Assembly (NCBI GenBank): GCA_027475525.1
Contig: JAMWFC010000067.1
Span: 496,001-560,000, forward strand
DNA: 64,000 nucleotides
Direction: 5' to 3'
Source of the DNA: Macrolepiota albuminosa
Taxonomy: Eukaryota; Basidiomycota; Agaricomycetes; Agaricales; Agaricaceae
This document shows positions 1 to 11,704 of the stretch, piece by piece. The notes under the pieces were generated by a model. The model saw only the letters and a program-made list of their open reading frames with translations. It had not been told where the DNA came from and ran no database searches. The first letter of the stretch is position 1. Each line of letters begins with the position of its first letter. The translations under genes were made by a program, and so were the position numbers.

Positions 1-2326
1 CATAGAGGCACCGCTTAGGAGTTTAAAAGTGTGGTGTGTACGCATCATGATCGAAAGCCTTGGAAACGAGACAGCGACATACGCGAACGTCGGGAGAGAA
101 GACAGACCGAGAATTCTCGAGAAAGGACGGAACGACGACAAAAAGAGACATATTCATTACATAATCCATTTCAGAAAAAAAATCAAGCGTCACGTTACGT
201 CGCTGAACGGTTCCGGTGCCCGTCGTCGGCCGTTGAGGGCTGGCTCCCCGTGAGGTTCCGTCACCGTTGCCTTCGGATATGTATCCAACGGCTATGCCTT
301 TCAGATTGGGCTTTGATAAGATCAATGAGATCCGCAACCCTCTTGGCAAGCTCCTATGTCGGTTCGCACACCTTTTTTTTTGTCTCATCGTCCGAGAAAT
401 GCGAAACCTGATTGGCAAAGGAAAGTCTTGGCTCTGGCTTTCTTGTTTCCAACGTGAGAGGACCAGGGTTGACTGTATACAACGATGTAGTAAATACTGG
501 AATACAAACTATCGACCAATTTCTGAAAATCGCGACATGCGATAACCTTTAAGCGCGAGCGCCCCTTGGAGTTAGTTCAGGAGAATGTGGGTCCACGCAC
601 GGTTTCTAGTTGAGACGATCAATTTGCTGTTCCTGTTCCAAATGTCACAATGTCGTCACTTGGAAATCATCAGTTGACATATTTACGACCCTTGAATCTG
701 GACAGTATCCAAGCCATAGGTAAAATAATCAGCTGCGGGCGCTGAGAACACGCCAGACCACACCAGGTTCGTGAGAAGTATATTGTTAATAACATGAGTA
801 GGCACAGCCTCCGCTGCACAGGTACTGTACCGGTCCTTTAACATGTGCGCCACAAATCCTGATCATGGAGCTCCTATGGTGTGGATGCACCCTTGGCACG
901 GTGACCAAATCCCGCACCCTTGAAACTCCGAACCTTCGTCAGTTATTATTCTACGTTTGCCGAGTATCGCCGGAGAATTTCCCGGAGAATTTCGACGGGC
1001 GATTACCTTTCAGCTGGTAAGAGCTCGTAATACAAAATCGCTCTGAAACTAATTTATCAGTTAATGAACGTTGAGAAGGCCCCTACTAGTGAACCCCGAT
1101 GCCGTATGTGGATGGTGCTCACTCCTATTACTACGAAGAACCTACGATGTTACTCAGAGAAAGACTGGCTTACACTCTGCTTACCTTGTGGACCATGCGC
1201 GATGCATAGGAATACAATGAACAATGAAGTGATGATACATTTATAGCTGTGCATCTACAAAATTTTTCTGAGCAGTCGAGTGCACGTCGGTTATACAGTC
1301 TCGTGGTGACGTGTAAACCGGGCATGAATGACCTTTGCAATCGCGTATCCATCGGCGCGATTAAGCCTTCGATTACCTCGGAGTATCTAGTTCTGTAATT
1401 GAATAACTCCTTCACGCACCCTGAGAATGGCGAATAGAGCAGTCTATAGCCTGAATACAGATACCGCCGACAGTCGAGAAGAAAAATCAATGGATGGCAA
1501 TCTAAGCACATGAAATGCCTCCGAAAGCTTGTCCGCTAAGACACGATTGTGCGATAATCCGTCTCTGTCTGAAGTCCGATGGTTTGCGTGGCGTGAAGAA
1601 TCGTGTCTAGACAGCTGAGGAAATCGCCTGTCGCCGGGACGTAAGATGGTCGCCACCACCCCTTTGGGCTAGCCCGCTGGTGGTGGTATAGCAGCGGCGA
1701 GATTCCAAGACAACCAGAGCTTCCACAATATTGAGTAGCTCTGACGAAAATCAAGCAGGAAGGTTAATGATTAGGATAAAATTAGATCGATCGGCTAGAT
1801 TGTATGGATTACAAATCAAGAGGATAATTCATGTGTATGTACCCATGCCAGTCAAACGTCAATGTATTGACTTACCCATATGCTCTTCTCGCGCCAAGTG
1901 CAGGAAAAAAGGTCCTAAATTTTCAAGAGGGCCGAAGATCATTGTTCGCCTTTCCATTCTTCTGATGCCGGGACAAGAGCCAAATGAGTTGATTTCGCGC
2001 GCTCAGTCCTCCTCAGGCAAAATTCCCGCTGTGTGACAAACCATCCGTGTCTACTGATTTTTTTTCCCACTGGGTGGTCGGTAGAGCCTTATAATTAGTA
2101 CGGCTTCCATGGCAGTGCCCTATCTTTTCCCCCCAAGTGGGATTCGGTGAGACTAAAATACTGCTTGATTGCGCAGCCGTCTTATCAGCGTTCTACAGTT
2201 ATTCTTGTCTTTCGTCTGCGGTTACTTGTTCTGTCTGGTTAATATTATCGCTTTGACAGGTGAGCTATCTTTGTGTGCTCCCGATGATGATGATCATTCA
2301 ACTGACCCTGCATTATTAGTACAGTA
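1..2326. other. No recognisable gene; upstream region of the ATPase
   Basis: Short open frames occur on both strands, but none shows a domain, a signal peptide or a convincing exon chain. The last ~250 bases before the ATPase start contain a TATA-like ttataattag near 2089-2098 and pyrimidine-rich tracts near 2130 and 2205-2225, which would suit a promoter and leader. Nothing else is supported. Confidence 0.5.
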
Positions 2327-5300
2327 ATGGCTTCCGACAAAGTCTCCCTTGAACTGGGGGATGAAAAAAGGGCGCACTTTCAAGATGTCCGCGAAGAGCT
2401 CCGCCCCGTATCTGGAGCTCCAGGACTTGCGTACCACGATTCGTCTTCCGCCAACCCAAATCTCTCACTGCCCATCGGCTTCCGCACACTCTCTATTCAA
2501 GTTACAGAATCTCAGCACCCAGGAAAGCCTCGGGACGACGTGGTCAACTTCTTTGAGCAGCTCACCTATCATAATGTCTCTGTCGAGAAGCTCTGCGGTA
2601 TGTTTGGTACTGCTCCGGATCGCGGTCTCGACAACCTCGTGGTCTCCCGCAATATTCAGCGGGACGGAAAAAACACTATTGCGCAGGCAAAGCCCAAGTA
2701 TATCTGGAAACTCCTTGGCTATCTCTTCGGCGGGTTTTGCTCCATCCTCTGGGTCGGTGTCATTATCTTCTTCATTTGTTGGCAGCCCCTCAGCGACCCT
2801 CCTTCACCTACCAACCTTGCCCTGGCCATCGTCATTATTGGTGTCATTCTGTCCCAAGCTTCTTTCTCTGCGTTCCAGGATTGGTCTACAGGCCGCATCA
2901 TGAACTCCATTCTGGACCTCATCCCTTCCGAATGTATCGTTCTCCGTGAGGGCAAAACGAGCAAAATTCCTGCGGCAGATTTGGCTGTCGGCGACGTCGT
3001 TATGCTGCAAGTTGGCAACAAGGTTCCAGCTGATATGCGACTCATCGAGACATCTGGTGACGTCCGTTTCGACCGTGCTGTGCTCACAGGTGAATCGGAG
3101 GAAATCGAAGGCTCCATTGACTCGCTCGGCGAGACCTTCCTCGAGGCACCTAACGTCGCACTCATGGGCACACATGTGACGAACGGACATGCTAAAGGTG
3201 TTGTCGTCCTGACTGGCGGCCGCACTGTGATGGGTCGTATCTCTAAGCTCACAAATAAAACTAAAGTCAAGCCGACACTTATCCAGCAGGAAATCACGCG
3301 TTTCGTCCGACTTATCATTGTCTTCACGGTTATACTTGCCTTGAGTATCCTCATCATCTGGCTCGCATGGCTTCATCGCGATCACAAACCGTTCATGAAC
3401 GTTGTCGCTATGCTCAACGATGTTATGGGTTGTATTGTCGCTTTCATCCCCGAAGGAATGCCCGTTGCAGTCACGCTCACCCTATCTCTCATTGCCCGCC
3501 GTATGAAGGACATTTCGGTCCTTCCCAAGTCACTCGCTACTGTTGAGACTCTTGGCTGCGTCACCGTCATATGCTCCGATAAGACTGGTACTCTCACGCA
3601 GAACAAGATGTCCGTCATGTCTGCTGGGTTTGTCGACGAGACGTACACGGCTGAGGAGTTCCACGATCAGCTCAAAGCTCAAGCGCAGGGCTCTGCATTT
3701 GAGCGGCTTCACCGAGCTGCAGTCCTTTGCAATGGCGCGACGTTCGACTCTGCAACAGCCGATCTTCCCCTCGAGAGCCGAGAAATTAACGGTGATGCCA
3801 CGGACGGCGCTGTCCTCCGCTTCGTCGAGCATGTCGGCAACGCACCTGCAGTTCGCGCTTCCAGCAACGAGATCTTCCAAGTCCCCTTCAACTCGCGCAA
3901 CAAATGGATGCTCACCATGCACACTTCCCCATCTTCCCAAAACTCCGAGAAAAGGGCAAGTGGTATCATCTTTGTCAAGGGTGCTCCAGACGTCCTTATT
4001 CCCAGCTGCACATCCTACTTTTCTGCTCGCACGAACGACGTTAGGCCTTTCGATTCCGCTGCTCGTGCTAACCTCGTTGCGACACAGGAGAAGTGGTCTC
4101 GCGCTGGTCAGCGCGTGATCCTCCTCTGCATGCGCGAGTACGTCCCCTACCACGAAGTCGGCACCAACGATTTCAGCACCGAGGTCACAAAGAAAGGCCT
4201 CGAGGAACTCACTGTCGTCGGCATTCTCGGCCTCATGGACCCCCCTCGCGCTGAATCTTCTGGCACCGTAAAGGACTGCAGGAGAGCAGGTGTTCGTTTC
4301 TTCATGGTTACTGGAGACTTTGGCCTTACGGCTGCCGCCATCGCACGTCAAATCGGCATTATCACCACCCACGCTGAGCCCGATTCCCTGGCCGACGTTG
4401 TCAAACAGATGAACGAGATGCCTAGTGGACCTTTGCCCAGTTGCCGTGACCCTGCCAACCGCATTCAGAAAAGTCTTGTGTTGGAAGGGAAGGATTTGGT
4501 TCTTTTCCAGGAGAATCATTGGGACGTGGTTACGCGCTACGAGGAGATTGTGTTCGCCCGGACGACGCCCGAACAAAAGTTGAGCATCGTCAATGCCTTC
4601 CAGAATCGGGACAACGTTGTTGCGGTTACTGGTGATGGCGTTAATGATGCTCCTGCCCTAAAAGCTGCCGACGTTGGTGTCGCTGTCGTCTCCGGAAGCG
4701 ATGTCGCCATGGAAGCTGCCGATCTCGTCCTGATGGGTAACTTTGACTCGATCGTTGGTGGTATCCGTCTCGGTCGCTTGGTGTTCCAGAATCTGCAAAA
4801 GGTCATCGCTTACCTCTTGCCTGCCGGTAGTTGGTCCGAAGCCTGGCCTGTTATCCTTAATGCTTACGTTGGTGTCCCCCTTCCGCTTTCTTCGTTCCTC
4901 ATGATTATCATTTGCTGCTTCACCGATCTTTCGCCTTGCCTCTCGCTCATAATGGAGAAGGAAGAGTTCGATCTCCTCACGCTCCCTCCGCGCAACCACA
5001 AGAAGGACCATCTCATCAACCTGAAGATCTACACTCAGGCCTACTTCTTCATTGGTATGATGGAGACCGTCATCGCCCACGTGATGTTCTTCCTGTATAT
5101 GTGGAAGTACGCTCACATCCCCGCACGCGACTTGTTCCTCGCATTCGAGAAGTACTCCGATGGGTTCTATGGTTATACACAGGAAGAGCTGAACCACTTC
5201 AACGCCGTCGGTCAAGGAGTCTACTTCGTCACTGTCGTCATCCTCCAATGGGGTAACCTTCTCTCCGTCCGTAACAAACGTCTTTCTATCCTCCAAGCCG

Positions 5301-5542
5301 ACCCCATCCGGCCGCAGAGGCGAAACCCATGGATCTTCGCCGGTGCCATCCTCGCATTCCTTATTGCGATTTTCGTCACCGAGGTCCGCGGAATCCAGAA
5401 CTTGTTCGGCACCGCGTCAGTCCCAGTCGAGTTTTGGCTTATCCCACTACCGCTGGCGTTGGGTATCCTCTTCATGGATGAGATAAGGAAGTTGTTGGTT
5501 AGGACGTTCCCTAAGAGTATCCTCGCGAAAATAGCTTGGTGA
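2327..5542 (+). CDS. P-type ATPase, type IIC (Na+/K+ or H+/K+ ATPase alpha-like)
   Basis: A 1071-residue cation pump read as one exon. Visible signatures, in order: an N-terminal cation-transporter region; first membrane pair near residues 125-190; TGES dephosphorylation loop at 254-257; IPEGMP in the M4 helix (the proline kink that helps form the ion site); the phosphorylation motif CSDKTGTLT with Asp418; KGAPD in the nucleotide-binding domain near 551; DPPR and VTGD hinge motifs; TGDGVNDAP at 768; then a six-helix C-terminal membrane region. Length and motif order fit the IIC family rather than fungal PMA1 proton pumps (~920 residues) or SERCA. By family it exchanges monovalent cations across the plasma membrane using ATP. 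The ion is inferred from family resemblance only. The start is the first ATG of the frame; no introns are needed, unlike most neighbours. Confidence 0.93.
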   Translation: MASDKVSLELGDEKRAHFQDVREELRPVSGAPGLAYHDSSSANPNLSLPIGFRTLSIQVTESQHPGKPRDDVVNFFEQLTYHNVSVEKLCGMFGTAPDRGLDNLVVSRNIQRDGKNTIAQAKPKYIWKLLGYLFGGFCSILWVGVIIFFICWQPLSDPPSPTNLALAIVIIGVILSQASFSAFQDWSTGRIMNSILDLIPSECIVLREGKTSKIPAADLAVGDVVMLQVGNKVPADMRLIETSGDVRFDRAVLTGESEEIEGSIDSLGETFLEAPNVALMGTHVTNGHAKGVVVLTGGRTVMGRISKLTNKTKVKPTLIQQEITRFVRLIIVFTVILALSILIIWLAWLHRDHKPFMNVVAMLNDVMGCIVAFIPEGMPVAVTLTLSLIARRMKDISVLPKSLATVETLGCVTVICSDKTGTLTQNKMSVMSAGFVDETYTAEEFHDQLKAQAQGSAFERLHRAAVLCNGATFDSATADLPLESREINGDATDGAVLRFVEHVGNAPAVRASSNEIFQVPFNSRNKWMLTMHTSPSSQNSEKRASGIIFVKGAPDVLIPSCTSYFSARTNDVRPFDSAARANLVATQEKWSRAGQRVILLCMREYVPYHEVGTNDFSTEVTKKGLEELTVVGILGLMDPPRAESSGTVKDCRRAGVRFFMVTGDFGLTAAAIARQIGIITTHAEPDSLADVVKQMNEMPSGPLPSCRDPANRIQKSLVLEGKDLVLFQENHWDVVTRYEEIVFARTTPEQKLSIVNAFQNRDNVVAVTGDGVNDAPALKAADVGVAVVSGSDVAMEAADLVLMGNFDSIVGGIRLGRLVFQNLQKVIAYLLPAGSWSEAWPVILNAYVGVPLPLSSFLMIIICCFTDLSPCLSLIMEKEEFDLLTLPPRNHKKDHLINLKIYTQAYFFIGMMETVIAHVMFFLYMWKYAHIPARDLFLAFEKYSDGFYGYTQEELNHFNAVGQGVYFVTVVILQWGNLLSVRNKRLSILQADPIRPQRRNPWIFAGAILAFLIAIFVTEVRGIQNLFGTASVPVEFWLIPLPLALGILFMDEIRKLLVRTFPKSILAKIAW

Positions 5543-5813
5543 TTGATATACTTCGTGAGTTCTGAAGTTTCATTCTTTCTTAGGGCTTGATCTGATTCGA
5601 TTGTTTTCTTCAGATCTACTGGCATTTACATCCCATTTTTTCTTATTACGCATATATATTACGAGAATCATGGTCTCATTACCTGGATAGTCACGCAGTC
5701 TTTGATACTAGAAGTCATCATCAATAATGGATTTCTTTTTCCAATCTGACTTGGTGCGATTAAGGCTGGATCACAACTTCGTATTTAAGTACATTCATAC
5801 TAAGGCCAGTTCC

Positions 5814-7856
5814 TCAGAAAATCCTTCTACTTCGATCCACTTGTTCTTGTTGCTTAGACTCTTTGCTCTGTATAGACTCTACAGGTTCGTCCGATGTCGT
5901 ATCCCCATAATAATACGAATGCACCGAGCATCCAGACGAAGATGATCGCGTAATAAGCGTAGCTGGACGCTTCGAACGACCGGTGAAAGGTAAGTTCCTT
6001 TCCTCCCTCTCGGAAACAGTCGCCATTCGAGAGTCCAGCTTGATCGTACTATGTCGCGAGAGCGCCGGGAGACGCGGAATGGAAGAAACCGCGGAAGCCA
6101 TTGAGTAAGCACTGCTTGAGCTTGCAGTTGATAATGCGCTTCGCATACTTGGCTGCCGAAGGCTTCTGCCATACCTCGACCCCGTGTCACGCACGTGAGT
6201 CCGACCGAATCGCGGCGGGGGAGAGATCGAATCGCACAGCGATGCGCGCTTTGTGGACGTCGCATCTGTTCGGAGTTCGGAAGCTGGACGGCCATGTTCG
6301 TAGCCATCTGCCTCAATGTCATGAAAAAGGACCCGTCCTGTACCGTCACCGCGCTCTTCTAGAGTCCAGGGCTGACTTACCCTACTGTTACTCCGAGAGA
6401 TATAGGAGAAAAGAGATCCTCGAGCAGAACTCTGAGGTCGAGTTGAGAGGCCGTCTAAGTTCTTATCCTGTCTGTTGATCATCAAGGCAGCCCCAGACGG
6501 TAGACTTGCTGCTACTGCATTGAACGCGTCGGTAAAGCCTGACTTGATGGACGCAGTCCAGCTACTAGAATCATCTGTGATTATCTCCTCACTGCAATTT
6601 TGTGTTCTAACAGGTAGAGGAAGGGTATCCCAGGTTTCTTCGGTGTTTCTAAGCGGTACATTTGATCGTGTTCTACCTTCATCAGTTGGTTTCGAAAAGC
6701 GAGGCCGAGATTCGAAGTCCGCCGTCCAACCTATGTTACTTGTGAACAGGTTCACAGGCGTCGAAGCACAGCTCGATGGCGGGGAGATGTCTTCTGGCGT
6801 TCGATTAGCAACTTGTAGTGGCCCAAGAGATGAAACGCTGCTGCATCCGTCCAAAGTCCCGTCTGAAGACATGTTTATATCTCTCATGGTGTGATCAAGA
6901 TAATATGGAGCTGGGCATGTGACATTGTGCGCCTGAACGGGATATGGCTGGTGCTCATCACATGGCGCAGGACCGGGGACTAGACTAGAACGCAGCGAGC
7001 TGCGCCGATAACTATTCGAACGCTTGGGTTGCCCGACGTCGCGGTCGCCGCACGGTTCCCAAGGGATGACATCCTGGCTACTTATGTCTTTGGAAGCTGA
7101 TCTGTCGATCGGCTGCCCAATGAAAATTGCATCCCGGGACGCTTCAAGTGGACATTCTTCTACGTGATGATTTGCCCATGGAACTATGGGGTTCTCGCGC
7201 CTACGTCGTGCGTGCATTCTGAGACGTACTGCCCATGCTATCACTGCTGCAATGAGACCTATAGCTAGGATGGTTCCAACTATCACCGCAATGTAGAATG
7301 GCGCGTGATGACCTCCTTCGGTCACCACGGAGTTGTCATTTGCAGCGGGTGAAGGAGAAGATGATGGTACTTGAACGACAGCTTCAGTGACTGTTGTAGC
7401 AGGTATTTCGGATACTAGCGCCGATTCTGCAGAAGAATTTTCCCCAGGGGAGGTGAGGGCTGTTGAGATCGCGGCCGCTAGTGTAACAACTGAAGTCGTT
7501 GGGGATGGTACAGTGAAAGGTAAGACAGAAATAGAAGTCGTAGGAGTGACATCAGTAGTTGGACTTGGTACTGGTGGATTAAGCAACACGGAGGGCAGAG
7601 ACGAAGTCGGGGAAATCAGGATCGTAACAGCAGGCTGACTTTGTTGTGATGGCTTCGTTACAATTGACGACGGACTCATCTCGACGAGCTGTGGCGCTGT
7701 CCGCTGATTGACGGCGGCGGAATCCGTCTGACCGACTGTGGGAGTTGAGATGGAAGTGGACGGGTTTTCTGCCATGGGCATACGAAGCATTGGTCCATTC
7801 CCGTGAGGCAGCGATGTTGTGCTGATGTCCGGTTTCTGTGCCAAACCAAAACTCAT
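5814..7856 (-). CDS. Single-pass membrane protein with Ser/Thr-rich ectodomain
   Basis: A 680-residue hypothetical protein with a layout common in agaricomycetes. Residues 1-180 are rich in Ser, Thr and Pro and would suit O-glycosylation. One strong membrane segment follows near residues 185-207 (IAVIVGTILAIGLIAAVIAW), flanked on the inner side by a basic stop-transfer stretch (MHARRRR). The remaining ~470 residues are a low-complexity, probably cytosolic tail with many Ser and Arg. There is no cleavable signal peptide at the chosen ATG, so the protein either inserts by the internal segment or lacks a missed 5' exon. No catalytic domain is visible. A wall-stress or sensor role would fit the architecture but is only a guess. 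It is convergent with the ATPase upstream. Confidence 0.7.
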   Translation of the reverse strand: MSFGLAQKPDISTTSLPHGNGPMLRMPMAENPSTSISTPTVGQTDSAAVNQRTAPQLVEMSPSSIVTKPSQQSQPAVTILISPTSSLPSVLLNPPVPSPTTDVTPTTSISVLPFTVPSPTTSVVTLAAAISTALTSPGENSSAESALVSEIPATTVTEAVVQVPSSSPSPAANDNSVVTEGGHHAPFYIAVIVGTILAIGLIAAVIAWAVRLRMHARRRRENPIVPWANHHVEECPLEASRDAIFIGQPIDRSASKDISSQDVIPWEPCGDRDVGQPKRSNSYRRSSLRSSLVPGPAPCDEHQPYPVQAHNVTCPAPYYLDHTMRDINMSSDGTLDGCSSVSSLGPLQVANRTPEDISPPSSCASTPVNLFTSNIGWTADFESRPRFSKPTDEGRTRSNVPLRNTEETWDTLPLPVRTQNCSEEIITDDSSSWTASIKSGFTDAFNAVAASLPSGAALMINRQDKNLDGLSTRPQSSARGSLFSYISRSNSRVSQPWTLEERGDGTGRVLFHDIEADGYEHGRPASELRTDATSTKRASLCDSISPPPRFGRTHVRDTGSRYGRSLRQPSMRSALSTASSSSAYSMASAVSSIPRLPALSRHSTIKLDSRMATVSEREERNLPFTGRSKRPATLITRSSSSGCSVHSYYYGDTTSDEPVESIQSKESKQQEQVDRSRRIF

Positions 7857-9161
7857 GGCGCAAGATTGAATTTAAAATGGGCTTCCAGAGCAACGAAAGA
7901 AGAAACTCGACCTGCGAGGACAGAGAACGTGAAATGGATAAGGGAAAGAGGAATTTGGAGAGCCCCTAATCTCTTTCCGTCTAACAGTCATTCAATTACT
8001 TCCAATTTTTTGTCAGCCACTTACTTCTGTCTAAAATTACCGAAGAACGGATCAAGAAAGACTTTTTACATTCGAGATCAGCAAGCTATACACCTTTTTG
8101 TGTGTACTCTGATTATGACGTTGAACTGAGGTCGTTGTCAGACAACAGCCGTGGCCGTCAAAGGATGTTTGGCGGTGTTACATCTGAGGTTTCTCTACAT
8201 GAGGTGCACCTGTCCGGGAAAGCCGGGTTGTTGGATAACGATCTGAACACCTAGATGGAACAGCAATGATGAAGAGTAAGGGTTGAGATGAGAAGTAAAG
8301 CATAGGAGAAATCGTCACAATTCAAGCTGTCAAAACTATAATCATGATGTTCCTTGAAGTTTCTCCACTAGCAGTAACCATTTTTGATGGGTTGTGCCGC
8401 GACACGTCATTGAAAGAACATTCGCGCTAGCCTTCAAGGACAACGCGGGAAACACCTAGTCCACGGTCTACCTTTAAAATAACATGTCTTCTAGTTGTGG
8501 ATTTATTGTGATGGTCAGAATTCCGGCCATCAAATCCGGACCGGGAACCTAGGGGCTACGCATGGGTCATCTTTTTCTTTAGAGTCATTTCCCGTCATGT
8601 TGTGTGTCCACAAACTAATTTTGTACATCACGAAACACTCGTGTACAGCCCTTCTCTTCGAAGCCATCGGCGTTCAATTACAGCCGGTCCGTAGGCCAAC
8701 TTCTTTTTATTTGAGCCTCTGAAGGTCGGTCCATCATATTCAATAACTCGTACTTATGGAGTCGCTTACTGAGCGAGAGCACAAAGGCTTAGGCCGGAAT
8801 CAGCCCCCGATGCTTGGGCAGCTCTGGTCTCCCTGTCAGATGTTTCAGTATTACCTGTAATCCCACATCATCAGCGGCTACCGATCTAGCCGGATATAAC
8901 AGGGGACCATCTGCCAGGCTCTCGTGGGTTTCTAAGTGGCAGTACCTGGATGGTGCCTTCCGGTGTAAGGGTATCTGCCGTTCAATGGTACAGCCCACGC
9001 CGAGACTCTAGGGTGTCAATCAATTCAATTCCATCTTGGGACAGATGGTAACAAGGACGCGTCTTGGGTCGTTTCAAAATGCGCTCCTTCGAGTCACTGC
9101 TGTACTATAAGTTAGAGTCCACCTTTCACCGAAATACTCAGTACATCCCTCTTCTTTCACA
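7857..9161. other. Intergenic, nothing recognised
   Basis: This separates the divergent membrane-protein gene (leftward) and the adenylation enzyme (rightward), so both promoters should lie here. A palindrome-like tract or TATA box could not be assigned with confidence. Small frames at 8495-9011 look random. Confidence 0.4.
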
Positions 9162-11042
9162 ATGCTTAGGACCCATCTCACTGTCCTGGAGACAAGCGCG
9201 TCTCGCTACCCCTCTCTACCAGTTTTCAAGGTTCCCCAACCTAACACATCGCCCGGAAGCGTAGACAGATGGGCATCTATCTCTTATAAAGACTTTTTGA
9301 GGGACGTAGAGTTTTATGCTCAACACTGGAGACGCGTCTTGACACGCGATGGTGTACCTCCCAAGTCAGTTATTGGATTATGGTACGTTTCCCGGTCGAT
9401 GTCCCCTGCATTGTCTGACTCTGCTCACTCTAGGATTGGAGGCTTCGCCTATAGTGATGCTCTCCATATATATGGTGTCTCAAGAGCAGGCTATATCCCG
9501 CAGCTCTTTAGCTTGAGGCTCCCTAACCAGGTCGTCGTCTACGAGCTACTTCACAAGGCTAACGCCAAAGCCCTCATACATGATGAGACATACACACCCA
9601 ATCTTAGTGATTGCCCCCTCCCTCTCCACCCATCCTCAGCTTTGACAGTTTCGGAAACTGATGATGAGCCATTACCTCCAGTCTCGGTCCCTTCGCCGGA
9701 AGAGATTGCTTTCATCTTCCACACAAGTGGTTCTACATCAGGAAGCCCCAAACTTATCCCCTGCCCTTTCTCATGGCTTGATTCTGCTATCTCTAAGTCG
9801 TACCAGATATCTGTTCCACAGTCACCAGAGCGCCAGGATGTCACTGTCTGGTTGTACGTCTTCCTGTCAGCTGTTGGCGAAAATTTCACAATACTCACGA
9901 TCTTAACAGGGGGAGCATGTGCCATATCGCTCAAACATTCAGTAAGCTTTTCAGGCACTTGTTTTCTCACGTACTGACAAAGACGGTGTTCTAGTGCTTT
10001 TGGGATCTCTCCAGCATGGGTCGTGTGTCATCCAACCGACTGCCATTCCTTATCCGTCCACAGAACTGGTCGACATGATTTATCATGCAGGGCTTAATCG
10101 CTTGAATCAGTTCGCTGCTTTTCTTTCTAATCACCTGAAAGCGGCTCGGCTGGATCCGAAACTATTGAGTCTGCTGCAAGGTCTGGATGATATAATCTCT
10201 ACCGGTCTACCATTGCCGCGGGAAGACGAAGAATGGGCTTACAAGAATGGACTCAAACTTCGGGTACATCTTCTATCACGGCTACACTACAATGTCCGAA
10301 TACTGATGTCAACCCGTCATTAGAACCTCTTTGGAAGTACTGAGTGTGGTGCCATTCTCCTTTCTGTGGGCGCGACTGAGCGCAATCCCGGTTTGCTTCG
10401 TTCGCTAGATGGATTTAACTATCGTTTCGTATCGACGGCGCCGGACGCCGCAGTCAGTCACCAGTCGACTGCACGCTTGATGGAACTGATCATTCCTGCT
10501 GAATCACCCGATTGTCCTCATCCATCCTTGAGGCATGAAGATGGTGACTTTCATACTGGAGATCTGTTTCAGGAGGTCTCTCCTGGCCTATTCGCCTTCC
10601 GCGGTCGAGACGACGATTGGATCAAGTCAGAAAATAGCTTGCGTTGCGATACAAAGTACGCTTGAAAGATTGGATTATCCTCGAAAGATTACTGACTAAA
10701 CATGAACTTGTCTCTAGGGCCATCGAGGACAATGCAATGGCTATGTGTGGAAATATCATTTCCAACTGTATCGTAGTGGGCACTGGTCGTCCGTCACCAG
10801 TGATGTTCGTCGAACCCGTTTCAGATGTGGATCCCGAAAAAATCAAAAAGGAAATCATTCGCAAAACAAGGCACTTCCACTCGAGACGCTATCTCCACGA
10901 ACGTATCACTCTCACTGATATGATTGTCGTTGTTCCACCCCGATCTCTACCCAGGACTGCGACGAAAGGAAATATCAGACGCAAGGCCGTAGAAGAGGCT
11001 TACAAATCTCAAATAGATCAAATTTTCCAGCGTTTGCGCTGA
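9162..11042 (+). CDS. NRPS-like adenylate-forming enzyme, five exons
   Basis: An AMP-binding (ANL superfamily) protein of ~545 residues. Proposed exons are 9162-9382, 9434-9941, one beginning near 9995-10015 and ending at 10263, 10324-10655, and 10718-11042. Introns 1, 3 and 4 have GT..AG ends and join exactly in phase. The acceptor of intron 2 is ambiguous: the tag at 9992-9994 puts the next exon out of phase, whereas the cag ending at 10014 keeps it. Motifs: HTSGSTSGSPK (P-loop, A3) around 9721-9750; NLFGSTECGA (A5) at the exon 4 start; GDLF (A7) near 10560; PRTATKGNIRRK (A10 lysine region) near the C terminus. It would activate a carboxylic acid as an acyl-adenylate. No thiolation, thioesterase or reductase domain follows before the stop, so it differs from full alpha-aminoadipate-reductase-like enzymes. 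The substrate cannot be read. Confidence 0.88.
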
Positions 11043-11704
11043 AACTTAAAGTCGTATAATTCCCCCGGCTAATCAATCTGAACACTTACTTCTAATAACG
11101 CAAAGAATTATTTATTTATTGGGCTCACTAATTCCCCTTTCGGCTTGTAACCTGTCTCCTAATCTCATTAGAAGTACTGGCTGTATAATCATCCTTTACT
11201 TTACAAATCGTGTATTACCCGATACCTGTATCCTTTACACCCGATATACTTTTGTTAATCTGTAGACCCGCTACAATACCTCTAATAAATCTGTAACACT
11301 CCCGATTTTCGCTCACTCTAAATTTATAAGTATGGGTACGGTTGACGTAGGACTGCTGCAACGACACGCATAGATTGACGACGTAAAAATATAATGTTTT
11401 GGGTTTTATTTGTATTAATCGATGTAAATTTGACATTTAAAATAATGCCGATTTATTGTGGGTCTGTCCCTGGCTGGCCTGAATGTAGATGTGTGGCGCC
11501 TGTCAAGTAGGAGTGTTTCCATCCATTCAGTTCAGTTTGTGTTGGTCCATCCCTCCTATCAACTGTCATTTAAAGAAACTCAGTGTCTTGACAGACTTTT
11601 GAAACTGGGCGATGCCTTGCGGTTCTACGGCGAGGTACCATGGCTGTTATACTTAATCTATAGATACTTATACAAACCGGGCTATGCCATGGAAACGCTC
11701 CTAG
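11043..11704. other. Intergenic between convergent genes
   Basis: AT-rich 3' flank shared by the adenylation gene and the Tdp1 gene. No gene, repeat or conserved signal was recognised. Confidence 0.4.

Noticed and set aside
3530..4576. 348-codon minus-strand frame inside the ATPase
   Set aside because: Antisense shadow of a strongly conserved pump gene; no motifs of its own.
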